From Tardiphaga robiniae (lineage in GTDB: Bacteria > Pseudomonadota > Alphaproteobacteria > Rhizobiales > Xanthobacteraceae), in assembly GCF_001618955.1 (NCBI RefSeq), contig NZ_LVYV01000001.1, positions 937,501-1,001,500 of the forward strand: 64,000 nucleotides of DNA, in the 5' to 3' direction. A program made the translations under genes and the position numbers. The notes beneath the pieces were generated by a model. The model was not told where the DNA came from, searched no databases, and was given only the letters and a program-made list of their open reading frames with translations. This document shows, piece after piece, positions 23,552 to 36,580 of the stretch. Numbering within the stretch: the stretch's first letter is position 1; every line of letters starts with the position of its first letter.

Positions 23552-24550
23552 CTACGCTCGCGGGTGTGCGGTCTTGTAGACCTCGAACAGCCGCTCGGTG
23601 TCGATGCCGGTATAGATCTGCGTGGTCGACAGCGAGGCGTGGCCGAGCAATTCCTGGATCGCGCGGAGGTCACCACCGCGGGTCAGCAGATGGGTGGCAA
23701 AGGAATGGCGCAGCGCGTGCGGCGTGGCGCTGTCGGGCAGGCCGAGCGCGCCACGCATCCGCTCCATGGTCAACTGGATGATCCGCGGGCTGAGCGGACC
23801 GCCCCGCGCGCCGACAAACATCGGTCCTTCAGCAGGCAGCGGGTGCGGACACTGCGCCGCATAGTCGGCGATGAGCTCCAGCACATTCTGCAACACGGGT
23901 ACCATGCGGGTCTTGTTGCCCTTGCCATTGACGATCAGCACGTCACCGGCACCGGGTGCCGGCACGTCGCGCCGCTTGAGGCCAAGCGCCTCGGAGATGC
24001 GGAGGCCCGAGCCATAGAGTAGCGCCATCACCGCGGCATCGCGCGCCCAGATCCACGGATCGCGATTTTCGCCCGCGCGTTCATTCGCATCGGCAAGACG
24101 CTTGGCAGAGGCCATCTGCAGCGGTTTCGGCAGGCTCTTGCCGATTTTCGGCGCGCGTATCGCTGACAGCGCACCGACGTTACCTTTGCCTTCACGTTCC
24201 AGAAATCGCCCGAACGACCGCAAGCCAGCCAGCGCGCGCATCAGGGAGCGACCGCCAATGTCATCGCTGCGACGCGCCGCCATGAAGGCACGGACATCGC
24301 TGGCCTCCAGTTTGGCGAAACGCGGCAGCGAAACGAGCGCGCCCCAGTGCTCGGCGAGGAACGTCAGAAACTGCCGAACGTCACGCGCATAGGCCTCAAG
24401 CGTCTTGGGCGACAGCCGCCGCTCGGCACGCAGATGCGACAGCCAGCGCGTCATCTGCAGCGAGATGTCGGCATTGGCGCAAATCAGCTCGATCGGCGCC
24501 GGTGCGCCAGATCTCGCTTCGGTCGATTTCTTGTCGGAAAGCTTGGCCAT
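23552..24550 (-). CDS. xerC: tyrosine recombinase XerC
   Basis: This 332-residue tyrosine recombinase has the N-terminal SAM-like core-binding domain and a C-terminal catalytic domain. The Arg is in GSGLRISEALGL, the Lys in VNGKGNKTRMVPV, the His-x-x-Arg in HALRHSFATH, the next His in LLGHASLSTTQ and the nucleophile in IYTGID. XerC with XerD resolves chromosome dimers at dif. Its place next to priA and the atp operon is the usual Rhizobiales arrangement, which supports the housekeeping rather than mobile-element assignment. Confidence 0.94.
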   Translation of the reverse strand: MAKLSDKKSTEARSGAPAPIELICANADISLQMTRWLSHLRAERRLSPKTLEAYARDVRQFLTFLAEHWGALVSLPRFAKLEASDVRAFMAARRSDDIGGRSLMRALAGLRSFGRFLEREGKGNVGALSAIRAPKIGKSLPKPLQMASAKRLADANERAGENRDPWIWARDAAVMALLYGSGLRISEALGLKRRDVPAPGAGDVLIVNGKGNKTRMVPVLQNVLELIADYAAQCPHPLPAEGPMFVGARGGPLSPRIIQLTMERMRGALGLPDSATPHALRHSFATHLLTRGGDLRAIQELLGHASLSTTQIYTGIDTERLFEVYKTAHPRA

Positions 24551-24633
24551 CGGGATGCCTTAGGCTCGCGCCGCGCGAACGGGCGGAGATTATCACACCC
24601 CGCTCGTTTCACTTTGGTGAATCGCCGCCATCG

Positions 24634-25266
24634 TCAATCCGGGAACCGCTTCAACGGCTCCGCCACCCCGGCGGGCAAGCCCGTTCGAGCCGCGTTCATG
24701 GTCATGGCCAGGAAGGTGTAATAGCCGTTGATCCCGAGCAGATCGATGACGCCCTGCTCGCCGAATTTGGCAACGGCCCTGTTCCAGGTCGGATCGCTGA
24801 CGCGCTTGGTGCGCTGGATCTCGATCGACATGTCGTAAGCGGCCTCTTCGTCCTCGGCCATGCCAACAGGACGCCGCCCGTCGGCAATCGCATCGGCGAT
24901 CTCCTTGCGCAGACCGGCCTTGATCGCAATATCATGATGGGCAACCCACTCATATTGCTGGGTCCACTCGCGCGCAGTGATCAGGATGATCATTTCGCTG
25001 AGCCGCGGCGCCAGCGCGCTCTTGAACCTGAGATGATCGCCCATCACCTTGGCGCGGAGCATCACTTCCGGACTGCGAATCAGCGGCACAAAGGGGCCCC
25101 GGACCTCGTAGCCGCGCCCGCCGGCGAATTCCTCGGCCGCTTTCTTCTGCGCGTCGGTGTATTTGTCGGCCGGGATCGGTGGCATCCGGTCCTGCGCCAG
25201 TGCGGGAATGGCGGTAACGGACAGCACGAGAAGTGAGGCTAGAGTCCCGGCGAGCTTGTGGCGCAT
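24634..25266 (-). CDS. secreted carboxymuconolactone decarboxylase family protein
   Basis: The frame is open far upstream, but the ATG at 25266 has GGGAG 8 nt before it and opens with a Sec signal peptide ending in IPALAQD. The mature protein has the AhpD/CMD-like helical fold (LSEMIILITAREWTQQYEWVAHHDIA, in pieces, and TFLAMTMNAART). The CxxC of AhpD peroxidases is absent and a Trp/His-rich EW-x-x-H-H motif stands in its place, as in the gamma-carboxymuconolactone decarboxylase-like group. Function is unknown. It is 210 residues long, divergent from priA and upstream of xerC. Confidence 0.85.
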   Translation of the reverse strand: MRHKLAGTLASLLVLSVTAIPALAQDRMPPIPADKYTDAQKKAAEEFAGGRGYEVRGPFVPLIRSPEVMLRAKVMGDHLRFKSALAPRLSEMIILITAREWTQQYEWVAHHDIAIKAGLRKEIADAIADGRRPVGMAEDEEAAYDMSIEIQRTKRVSDPTWNRAVAKFGEQGVIDLLGINGYYTFLAMTMNAARTGLPAGVAEPLKRFPD

Positions 25267-25410
25267 GATGTTTCTCCCTGCGGGTTCTTGTTCTTGTTTC
25301 ATTGTCGTGGCGGCCGATCGGTCATAAGACCGGCCATCCGGCGGACACTGGTCCGGACCGCACCGCGAGCTTAGGTTAGCGGATACCCCAATTCGAGTCT
25401 GATTCCGCCG

Positions 25411-27609
25411 ATGGACGAAGCTGCGCGCACCAAAACACCGTCTGGCGTCGTTGACGTGCTGGTGCCGGTCGCGCTGAACCAGGCTTATTCCTATCGCGTG
25501 CCTCGTGGCCTCGATCTGCAGCCCGGCGATGTCGTCAGCGTGCCGCTCGGCGCCCGCGAGGTGATCGGCGTGGTCTGGGCAGAAAATGAGAACCCAGATC
25601 CGCGGCTGCACAACCGGCTCAAGGAAGTCGGCGAAAAATTCGATGTCCCCCCGCTGAAACAGGAATTGCGCAGCCTGGTCGACTGGGTTGCGAATTACAC
25701 TTTGTCCGCGCGCGGCATGGTCATGAAGATGACTCTGCGGATGGGCGAGCACCTCGGCCCGGAGCGGGTGCGCATGGGCGTCCGCCTGGTCGGCGAAGTG
25801 CCCAAGCGCATGACCTCGGCACGCGCACGGCTGATCGAGATCCTGTCGGACGGGTTGCTGCATGCGAAATCCGAAGCCGCCAAGGAAGCCGGAGTCAGCG
25901 GCGGCGTGATCGACGGCCTCGTCGATGAAGGCACGCTAGCGATTGAAGCCATGCCCCGCGCGCTGCCGCCGCCGGCGCCTGATCCCACCTTCGCCGAACC
26001 GGACTTTTCAGACGATCAGGCCGTCGCGGCCGAAGCAATGCGGACCTTCGCCGCCAAGGGGGATTTTCACGCCGCTTTGCTCGACGGTGTCACCGGCTCC
26101 GGCAAGACGGAGGTCTATTTCGAGGCGGTTGCCGAGGTGATCAAGCGCGGCGAACAGGTGCTGATCCTGATGCCGGAGATCGCGCTCACCGGACAATTCC
26201 TGGAGCGCTTCTCAAAACGCTTCGGCGTGCGGCCGCTGGAGTGGCATTCCGAACTGACACCGCGCACCCGCGCGCGCAACTGGGCGTCGATCGCCAATGG
26301 CGAGGCCCATGTCATCGTCGGTGCGCGTTCGGCGCTGTTTCTGCCTTACGCGAAACTCGGCCTGATCATCGTCGATGAGGAACATGACCAGGCCTACAAG
26401 CAGGACGAAGGCGCGCATTACCACGCCCGCGATATGGCGGTGGTGCGCGCATCCATCGCCAGGATTCCCATCGTGTTGGCCTCGGCGACACCATCGGTCG
26501 AGTCCGAGGTCAACGCGCGCAAGGGCCGCTATCAACGCATCGCGCTGCCATCGCGCTTCGGCGGTCAGCACATGCCGCATATCGAGGTCATCGACCTGCG
26601 CCGCGAAGGCCCGATGCGCGGCCGCTTCATCGCACCGCGCCTCGCCGAGAAAATCCAGATCGCGATCGAGCGCAAGGAACAGGCGCTGCTCTTCCTCAAT
26701 CGCCGCGGCTATGCGCCGCTGACGCTATGCCGCGGCTGCGGACACCGATTTGCCTGCACGATCTGCGATGCGTGGCTGGTCGATCATCGCTTTCGCCAGC
26801 GGCTGGTCTGTCACCACTGCGGTTTCTCGATGCATCGCCCGCAGCAATGCCCGCATTGCCAGGCCGAGGAATCGCTGGTCGCCGTGGGTCCGGGCGTCGA
26901 GCGGCTGCAAGAGGAAGCGGCGAGCCTGTTTCCGGATGCGCGCACCATGGTGCTGTCGAGCGACCTCATCACCTCGATCGATGCGATGCGGACCGAGCTG
27001 GCCGAAATCGCCGAAGGCCGTGTCGATGTCATCATCGGCACGCAACTCGTGGCCAAGGGCCATAACTTCCCGCGGCTTAATCTGGTCGGCGTCATCGACG
27101 CCGATCTGGGCCTCGGCAATGGCGATCCGCGCGCCGCGGAGCGCACCTATCAGATGCTCAATCAAGTCATCGGCCGCGCTGGACGTGAACAGGGACGCGG
27201 CGTCGGCTATCTGCAGACCCATCAGCCGGAGCATCCGGTGATGAAGGCGCTGATCGCAAACGACCGCGAAGCGTTTTACGCCAGCGAGATCGAGGCCCGC
27301 GAGCGCGCGGGCTATCCACCCTTCGGCCGACTGGCGAGCCTGATCATCTCAGGCGGCGACCGGCCAACCACGGAGGGCTATGCGCGCAAGCTCGCCGCCG
27401 TAGCACCGATCGACGAGCGCATCATGGTGCTCGGCCCCGCCGAAGCACCGCTCGCCGTGATCAAGGGCCGCTATCGCTTCCGGCTATTGGTGAAGTCCGC
27501 CCGCAACGTCGATCTGTCGCACTACCTGCGCGACTGGCTCGCGCATGGACCGAAGGCGACGGGCAATCTCAAGCTCGAAGTAGATGTCGATCCGCAAAGC
27601 TTTCTGTAA
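25411..27609 (+). CDS. priA: primosomal protein N' (replication restart helicase PriA)
   Basis: This 732-residue protein is the 3'-to-5' helicase that reloads the replisome at stalled forks. The N-terminal 3'-DNA-binding domain precedes the helicase core with Walker A GVTGSGKTEVY and the DEEHD motif (IIVDEEHDQAYKQDEGAHYHARD, in pieces). The zinc-binding insertion has paired Cys (LCRGCGHRFACTICD, then VCHHCG and CPHCQ). The C-terminal helicase motifs include GTQLVAKGHNFP and QVIGRAGR. Everything expected is present. It starts 144 bp from the divergent CMD-family gene and ends at a bidirectional terminator shared with rlpA. Confidence 0.96.
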   Translation: MDEAARTKTPSGVVDVLVPVALNQAYSYRVPRGLDLQPGDVVSVPLGAREVIGVVWAENENPDPRLHNRLKEVGEKFDVPPLKQELRSLVDWVANYTLSARGMVMKMTLRMGEHLGPERVRMGVRLVGEVPKRMTSARARLIEILSDGLLHAKSEAAKEAGVSGGVIDGLVDEGTLAIEAMPRALPPPAPDPTFAEPDFSDDQAVAAEAMRTFAAKGDFHAALLDGVTGSGKTEVYFEAVAEVIKRGEQVLILMPEIALTGQFLERFSKRFGVRPLEWHSELTPRTRARNWASIANGEAHVIVGARSALFLPYAKLGLIIVDEEHDQAYKQDEGAHYHARDMAVVRASIARIPIVLASATPSVESEVNARKGRYQRIALPSRFGGQHMPHIEVIDLRREGPMRGRFIAPRLAEKIQIAIERKEQALLFLNRRGYAPLTLCRGCGHRFACTICDAWLVDHRFRQRLVCHHCGFSMHRPQQCPHCQAEESLVAVGPGVERLQEEAASLFPDARTMVLSSDLITSIDAMRTELAEIAEGRVDVIIGTQLVAKGHNFPRLNLVGVIDADLGLGNGDPRAAERTYQMLNQVIGRAGREQGRGVGYLQTHQPEHPVMKALIANDREAFYASEIEARERAGYPPFGRLASLIISGGDRPTTEGYARKLAAVAPIDERIMVLGPAEAPLAVIKGRYRFRLLVKSARNVDLSHYLRDWLAHGPKATGNLKLEVDVDPQSFL

Positions 27610-27634
27610 GCAACGCCCGTGTGACAGATCAAAG

Positions 27635-27668
27635 AAAAGCCTGCTGTCATTACTGACAACAGGCTTTT
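27635..27668. terminator. bidirectional intrinsic terminator between priA and rlpA
   Basis: A 15-bp stem (27635-27649 with 27654-27668, one C-A mismatch) with a TTAC loop has AAAA on its left flank and TTTT on its right. It can therefore terminate priA on the plus strand and rlpA on the minus strand. Confidence 0.85.
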
Positions 27669-27735
27669 ACTGAACGCGGACACAACGCAACGCTTACTAA
27701 ACTTGAGAGATCAGTATCGTAGCGCGTCTCTGCGC

Positions 27736-28227
27736 TTACATGACTTCAGCAACGACACGGCCGACGCCACGGCCGGTCAAACCGATCGCGCTCGCTGCGC
27801 CCTTGGACAGGTCGAGTACGCGGCCACGGATGAACGGGCCGCGATCGTTGACGGTGACGACAACGCTGCGACCGCCATGGGTAACGCGCAGCTTGGTGCC
27901 GAACGGCAGCGAACGATGCGCGGCAGTCATCGCATTCTGATTGAAGCGCTGACCCGACGCGGTGCGGCTGCCGGACTCATTGCCATAATAGGACGCAACA
28001 CCCGAGAAGCTACGACCGCCCGTCGACGGAGCGATCGACGCGTTGGCATCGAATAGCGACGGCTGGCTGGCCTGATGAGTGTGATGCTTGTGGTGATGAC
28101 GATGGTGCCGGGATTTGGCCGAAGCCTCCGAAACAGTTCCCCCGAGAACAAGAGCGGCAGTCATGACAGCGATTGCCGTACGCGGCCGGGCGATAGCGCC
28201 CAGCGTCGATTTTCCGTAACGCAGCAT
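27736..28227 (-). CDS. rlpA: RlpA-family septal ring lytic transglycosylase-like protein
   Basis: This secreted protein of 163 residues starts at MLRYGKSTL; a GTG 10 codons upstream is possible. It has a signal peptide ending near SEASAKS, a His/Lys-rich stretch (RHHRHHHKHHTHQ) and a double-psi beta-barrel RlpA domain with FSGVASYYG, FNQNAMTAAHRSLPFGT and VVTVNDRGPFIRGRVLDLS. These include the conserved NDRGP and D-L-S motifs. RlpA proteins act on denuded peptidoglycan at the septum. The His-rich linker might bind metal, which is unusual. It converges with priA at a shared terminator. Confidence 0.9.
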   Translation of the reverse strand: MLRYGKSTLGAIARPRTAIAVMTAALVLGGTVSEASAKSRHHRHHHKHHTHQASQPSLFDANASIAPSTGGRSFSGVASYYGNESGSRTASGQRFNQNAMTAAHRSLPFGTKLRVTHGGRSVVVTVNDRGPFIRGRVLDLSKGAASAIGLTGRGVGRVVAEVM

Positions 28228-28923
28228 AAGTTGTTGTCCCTCAGACAGTATTGCCACAAATGTGGCAAGTGGACCCCCGTCCCAATTTCACTGACTGAGC
28301 GTTTGACGACGTAATGAGGCGTAAAATAGGCAACACAATCGTTCCATGACCAGATGAAATATCTTGTGATGGAATGGAACATGGCTAATGGTCCGCTTTA
28401 ATAAATTTTTAACTATCAAGTATACTACATACTACACAACTATACTGAATAGCGAAGTGATCGTCGTGCATGGATAGCATTCGGTAAGTAAATGTTAAGC
28501 AGCCCAAAACGGTGACGTGAGGCGCACACGCCGCGCCGTCCGCCGTGATTTCAATTGCGGGCTCACTCGCGATCGACGTTGCATGATTCAAAAGAAATCG
28601 GCACCATGTACCGCCATGCGGAATTAGAAATTCCGCCTCGGAGACGAACGCCGAAACACACCGTCAGCGACCCGATTGGCGAGTCTCATCTCCCTGAAAT
28701 GATTCTTTGCGAGGGCCTGCGACAAGGCAGCATCAAACGCTTTCGTCGCGTTGCACCAGCGCGCGGGCTATGTTAGCAAAGCCGCGATTTGAACGGGTCA
28801 CGACATTTTGTTGTGACCTAAAAATCGAAGTCCCGCTTGAATTCCAAGGACTTGGATCGCTAGGCGCCGCATTCGGGCGATAGTTATTCCCTTGCGAGTT
28901 TGACAGCCTGAAGAGCGCAATTC
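28228..28923. other. long intergenic region upstream of the atp operon
   Basis: About 700 bp separate the rlpA start from atpH. No convincing gene is visible on either strand. An A/T-rich block around 28395-28450 (with TATACTACATACTACACAAC) stands out from the GC-rich surroundings and could be a promoter or protein-binding zone. The right part must hold the atp operon promoter and leader. Confidence 0.45.
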
Positions 28924-31019
<2,096 letters not shown>

Positions 31020-31029
31020 TACTGTCAAT

Positions 31030-31055
31030 GAATGGCCGGCTCCCGCCGGCCATTC
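31030..31055. terminator. perfect 11-bp hairpin between atpA and atpG
   Basis: GAATGGCCGGC (31030-31040) pairs perfectly with GCCGGCCATTC (31045-31055) around a TCCC loop. It begins 10 bp after the atpA stop codon. There is no T-run after it, so it is more likely a processing or stabilising element or partial attenuator inside the operon than an end of transcription. Confidence 0.65.
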
Positions 31056-31140
31056 GCGTTGATGTCCGGCACGAGGTCGGGCGTTTCGAACGAGAGGTTC
31101 GCGATCGGCCAAACGGCCAGATCGCCGGGGTGGACTGAGA

Positions 31141-33529
<2,389 letters not shown>

Positions 33530-33536
33530 CTTTCTT

Positions 33537-33645
33537 ACCCTCCCCCTTGCGGGGAGGGTCGGCGCATTTGCGCCGGGGTGGGGGTGCCACAAGCGCCTTC
33601 GCCCGTGGTTACCCCCCCCCAACCCTCCCCCGCAAGGGGGGAGGG
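33537..33645. repeat. palindromic repeat element (REP/BIME-like) inside the atp operon
   Basis: Two inverted copies of a C-rich hairpin (33537-33545 with 33551-33559; 33623-33631 with 33637-33645) flank a small GGCGCA-TT-TGCGCC hairpin and a run of C. The element fills nearly all of the atpD-atpC gap. Such C5/G5 palindromes are common between genes in Bradyrhizobium-type genomes. Here it could stabilise the atpD 3' end or reduce read-through into atpC. Confidence 0.8.
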
Positions 33646-33665
33646 AGCAGTCAGCGGATAACGAC

Positions 33666-34073
33666 ATGGCCACGTTCCACTTCGATCTCGTCTCACCGGA
33701 AAAGCTCGCTTTCACGGGCGAAGTTGAGCAGGTCGATATTCCCGGCGCCGAGGGCGATGTCGGCGTGATGGCCGGCCACGCACCTGTGGTGATCGCGCTG
33801 CGTCCGGGCATCATGACTGTCACCACCGGGGGCAAGCATGAGAAGATCATTGTGCTCGGCGGCCTTGCCGAAGTCTCGGACAAGGGCTTGACGGTTCTTG
33901 CTGACGTCGCGACCTCGATCGCCGAGCTTGACCGCGAAGCTTTCGCCAAAGACATCGCCGAGATGGAAGAGAAGCTGGCCGAGAAGGAAGGCTCCGCTCT
34001 GGACCGCGCCATCGAGCGCCTCGACCACTTCAAGGTCATCCAGCAGCACATCACCTCGACGGCGATGCACTAA
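33666..34073 (+). CDS. atpC: ATP synthase F1 subunit epsilon
   Basis: This 135-residue protein has the epsilon beta-sandwich ([21 protein letters not shown], in pieces, and the [11 protein letters not shown] motif) and a C-terminal helical region that acts as a brake on ATP hydrolysis. The Shine-Dalgarno is weak and the palindromic repeat lies just upstream, so its expression may be lower than that of atpD. It is the last gene of the operon. Confidence 0.96.
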   Translation: MATFHFDLVSPEKLAFTGEVEQVDIPGAEGDVGVMAGHAPVVIALRPGIMTVTTGGKHEKIIVLGGLAEVSDKGLTVLADVATSIAELDREAFAKDIAEMEEKLAEKEGSALDRAIERLDHFKVIQQHITSTAMH

Positions 34074-34096
34074 GCGCTATAGCCCGGGTAGCGCTT
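34072..34096 (+). terminator. hairpin at the end of the atp operon
   Basis: AAGCGCTA (34072-34079) pairs with TAGCGCTT (34089-34096) around a 9-nt loop. The left arm overlaps the atpC stop codon. The flank CGTTTCGTC is only weakly T-rich, so this is a probable but not classical terminator between atpC and the convergent rppH gene. Confidence 0.5.
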
Positions 34097-34116
34097 CGTT
34101 TCGTCAGGGCTTCGCT

Positions 34117-34611
34117 TCAGACAAATTTAGCGAACTGCTCCGCCACTGCGCGATAGACATCGCGCCGGAATGGCACCACGAGATCCGCGACACGGTCCAG
34201 CCGCTCCCAGCGCCAGGCATCGAATTCCGCCGGCTGACCGTTGCGCGGCGTCAGCGGATCGACTTCGGCATCATCCCCGGTGAACTTCAGCGCAAACCAC
34301 TTCTGCCGCTGCCCGCGGAACTGCGCAAAGCGATGGCTGGGATTCTCGAACGGGATGAAGTCGTAGGTCATCCAGCCAGTCTCGCCGAGATAGTCGGCAT
34401 GGATGACGCCGGTCTCTTCCCACAATTCGCGCATCACAGCGACGCGAGGATCTTCATCGGGATCGATGCCACCCTGCGGCATCTGCCACTCCAGGCCCGG
34501 AAGGACGATTTCTGGCCCGTCATCCTTGAAGCGGCGGCCAATTAGAACCTTGCCGTCGGCATTGAACAGTGCGACGCCCACATTGGGGCGATAGGGCCGG
34601 TTATCCGTCAT
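34117..34611 (-). CDS. rppH: RNA pyrophosphohydrolase (Nudix), copy 1
   Basis: This 164-residue protein starts with YRPNVGVALFNADGKVLIGRR and carries a complete Nudix box from GGIDPDED to RELWEETGV (Gx5Ex7REUxEExGU fully satisfied). It then has the RppH-like C-terminal half with QRQKWFALKF and ERLDRVADLVVPFRR. RppH removes pyrophosphate from the 5' end of mRNAs and starts their decay. It lies 7 bp after a second, related gene on the same strand, so the two form a tandem pair. Confidence 0.92.
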   Translation of the reverse strand: MTDNRPYRPNVGVALFNADGKVLIGRRFKDDGPEIVLPGLEWQMPQGGIDPDEDPRVAVMRELWEETGVIHADYLGETGWMTYDFIPFENPSHRFAQFRGQRQKWFALKFTGDDAEVDPLTPRNGQPAEFDAWRWERLDRVADLVVPFRRDVYRAVAEQFAKFV

Positions 34612-34618
34612 TCCGGTG

Positions 34619-35122
34619 CTAGCCGTCCGCCAGACCAGCGAATTCCTTCACCACCCGCTCATAGACCGGGCGCTTGAACGGCACGATCAGCTCCGGAAGG
34701 TTCTTCATAGGCTCCCAGCGCCAATTGATGAACTCGGCCTTGTGGCCGCCAGGTGGATGCGTGACGTTGATTTCCTTGTCATCGCCGGTGAAGCGCACAG
34801 CGAACCATTTCTGCCGCTGGCCACGATAACGACCCTTCCAGGCGCGCCCGGCCACCGTGCGGGGAATATCATAGATCAACCAGTCCGGCACTTCGCCAAG
34901 CTTTTCGACCGATTGGACGCTGGTTTCTTCATAGAGCTCGCGCTTGGCGGCTTCCCAGGTGTCCTCACCGGGATCGACGCCGCCCTGCGGCATCTGCCAG
35001 ACATGCATGTCATCGACGTGCTCGATACCGCCGGCGCGACGACCGATAAAGACGAGCCCTTGCGGGTTGATCAGCATCATTCCGACGCAAGTTCGATAGG
35101 GCAGGTCTTCGTAGCGCGCCAT
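34619..35122 (-). CDS. RNA pyrophosphohydrolase-like Nudix protein, copy 2
   Basis: This protein of 167 residues begins at [19 protein letters not shown]; the frame stays open for 30 codons upstream but those look untranslated. It shares the RppH layout ([38 protein letters not shown]). In the Nudix box the conserved Gly after EExx is replaced by Ser (RELYEETSV); the catalytic Glu residues are present. Tandem rppH paralogues may differ in RNA 5'-end preference, or copy 2 may act on another dinucleotide substrate. It lies downstream of the YibQ-like gene with 105 bp between the coding regions. Confidence 0.88.
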   Translation of the reverse strand: MARYEDLPYRTCVGMMLINPQGLVFIGRRAGGIEHVDDMHVWQMPQGGVDPGEDTWEAAKRELYEETSVQSVEKLGEVPDWLIYDIPRTVAGRAWKGRYRGQRQKWFAVRFTGDDKEINVTHPPGGHKAEFINWRWEPMKNLPELIVPFKRPVYERVVKEFAGLADG

Positions 35123-35227
35123 TCCGTCAATGCCTCTCGCGTCCGTTCGAGCACTCTTTACGCAGCGATTCGACTTTGCTGAATCACAGCGATTCGGCCG
35201 TGCCGAATTCACCCTAGCCCAAAGACG

Positions 35228-36436
35228 CTAGCTTGATTTTGATTTCAGCATCGCGGTTGTCAATGGCACCAGCATGACCCCGCGGCTTTCAAGGGTTTTC
35301 GCCCAGGCGCTGATACGTTCGATCGAGATCGGCAGCGCCGAAGCGACGCCGACGGCCACACCACGCTCCTTGGCCAGCCCCTCGAGCCGCGCCAGCGCCT
35401 TGTCGATGTCTGCGGAGGTCGGCACCGCGTCTATGGCAACATCGGAGCGTGCGAAAGGCATACCCTGCCCTTCGGCCGCCGCGGCGGCAACGCTGCGCGG
35501 CGTCGAGCCATCGTCGAACAATGCAAGCCCCCGCTTGCTGGCCTCACGTGCAATGGGTTGCATCGCCGTGTCAGTGGCGATGAAGCGTGCGCCCATGAAA
35601 TTGGCGACGCCGACATAGCCCTGGAAGCGGCTCATATGCCACATCATGCGATCGAGGTTCTGCTCGGCCGTAGCCGAGGACAACAGCGTCTGCGGGCCGG
35701 GATCGTTATCGGGATAGTCGAACGGTTCCATCGGCAGCTGCAGCAGCACCTCGTGGCGCTGCGCACGGGCGCGTTCGACCAGTTTGCCGGGATCCGAGCC
35801 ATACGGCGTGAAGCCCAGCGTCACGGCCGGCGGCAGCTTCATGATGGCATCGGTGGTCTTGGCTGCACCAACGCCGAGGCCGCCAATGACGATGGAAATG
35901 CTCGGTGTCTTCATCGCCCTAGCGCGCTCGGCCTCGGAGCTCGCGGCATAGGCCGTGACCGGCTTCAGCGCGCCGATGGCGATCGGCACCATGCCGTGGC
36001 GGGATTTCTCCAGCAGCTTCTGATCGATCCCCGTCATGACCGGCGGCGGCGCATCGGCCGCAGCGCTGTCCGACCCCTCGCTCGACACCACGACATCCTT
36101 ACGGGCACCGCTGGAGCCATCAATGATGGTGATGGTCTTCTGGCCGGGAGCCTCGGGTGCCTTGGCCAACTCGGGCGTACCGTGCTTGACCTCGACCGGC
36201 GGCTTGGCGGCGACCTTCTGATCATCGGTCGCAGCAGGCGCCTTGATCGCTACGCGCGCTACCGGCTCGCCGCCCATCGGGTTGTTATTGAAGAGGGCAA
36301 CACCGAGAAAGGCGAGCAGCAGCAAGGCAAGGATCGTGGCAAGCGCCTGCGTTCCGGAAAAAGGCAGCCGGAACCGCCGCTTACGCGTCGATTTTTGTCC
36401 AAGCGGGGCGCTCAGATCGTCCGCCGACACTGCCAT
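35228..36436 (-). CDS. divergent polysaccharide deacetylase family protein (YibQ/DUF610-like)
   Basis: This 402-residue protein has a short basic N-terminus, one transmembrane helix (LATILALLLLAFLGVALF), an acidic/Pro linker and a C-terminal polysaccharide-deacetylase-like barrel. The barrel starts SIVIGGLGVGAAKTTDAI and contains LQLPMEPFDYPDNDPGP, VGVANFMGARF and GLALFDDGS. This fits the divergent deacetylase group found beside envC and ctpA in many proteobacteria, probably acting in the periplasm on peptidoglycan. The usual metal triad of active deacetylases is altered: the first Asp of the D-D-G motif is Gly (IGGLG), so activity is uncertain. Confidence 0.88.
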   Translation of the reverse strand: MAVSADDLSAPLGQKSTRKRRFRLPFSGTQALATILALLLLAFLGVALFNNNPMGGEPVARVAIKAPAATDDQKVAAKPPVEVKHGTPELAKAPEAPGQKTITIIDGSSGARKDVVVSSEGSDSAAADAPPPVMTGIDQKLLEKSRHGMVPIAIGALKPVTAYAASSEAERARAMKTPSISIVIGGLGVGAAKTTDAIMKLPPAVTLGFTPYGSDPGKLVERARAQRHEVLLQLPMEPFDYPDNDPGPQTLLSSATAEQNLDRMMWHMSRFQGYVGVANFMGARFIATDTAMQPIAREASKRGLALFDDGSTPRSVAAAAAEGQGMPFARSDVAIDAVPTSADIDKALARLEGLAKERGVAVGVASALPISIERISAWAKTLESRGVMLVPLTTAMLKSKSS

Positions 36437-36528
36437 GGATCTCCCGAATCAGCCGACCGGACAATAACACGCCCGGCCGCGGCCACGGCACCCGGAAGGG
36501 CGCGGGATCGCCCGAAGGATTGCAACAA

Positions 36529-36554
36529 AAAGGGCGACCCGAAGGTCGCCCTTT
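36529..36554 (-). terminator. intrinsic terminator of the envC-ctpA unit
   Basis: A perfect 11-bp stem (36529-36539 with 36544-36554) with a CGAA loop is followed on the minus strand by TTTTTGTTGC. It lies 27 bp past the ctpA stop codon and separates ctpA from the YibQ-like gene. Confidence 0.9.
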
Positions 36555-36580
36555 CCGCAGAATTGATGCGCACTTACCGA

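Noticed and set aside
24634-25863. 409-residue frame for the carboxymuconolactone decarboxylase-like protein
   Set aside because: The upstream part overlaps priA on the other strand. The ATG at 25266 has a good Shine-Dalgarno and opens with a signal peptide.
28555-28776. 73-residue plus-strand frame upstream of atpH
   Set aside because: There is no ribosome-binding site, no recognisable motif and no coupling to atpH.
33530-33665. Classical terminator between atpD and atpC
   Set aside because: The hairpins are C/G-rich repeats without a T-run, and atpC follows in the usual operon order, so full termination is unlikely.
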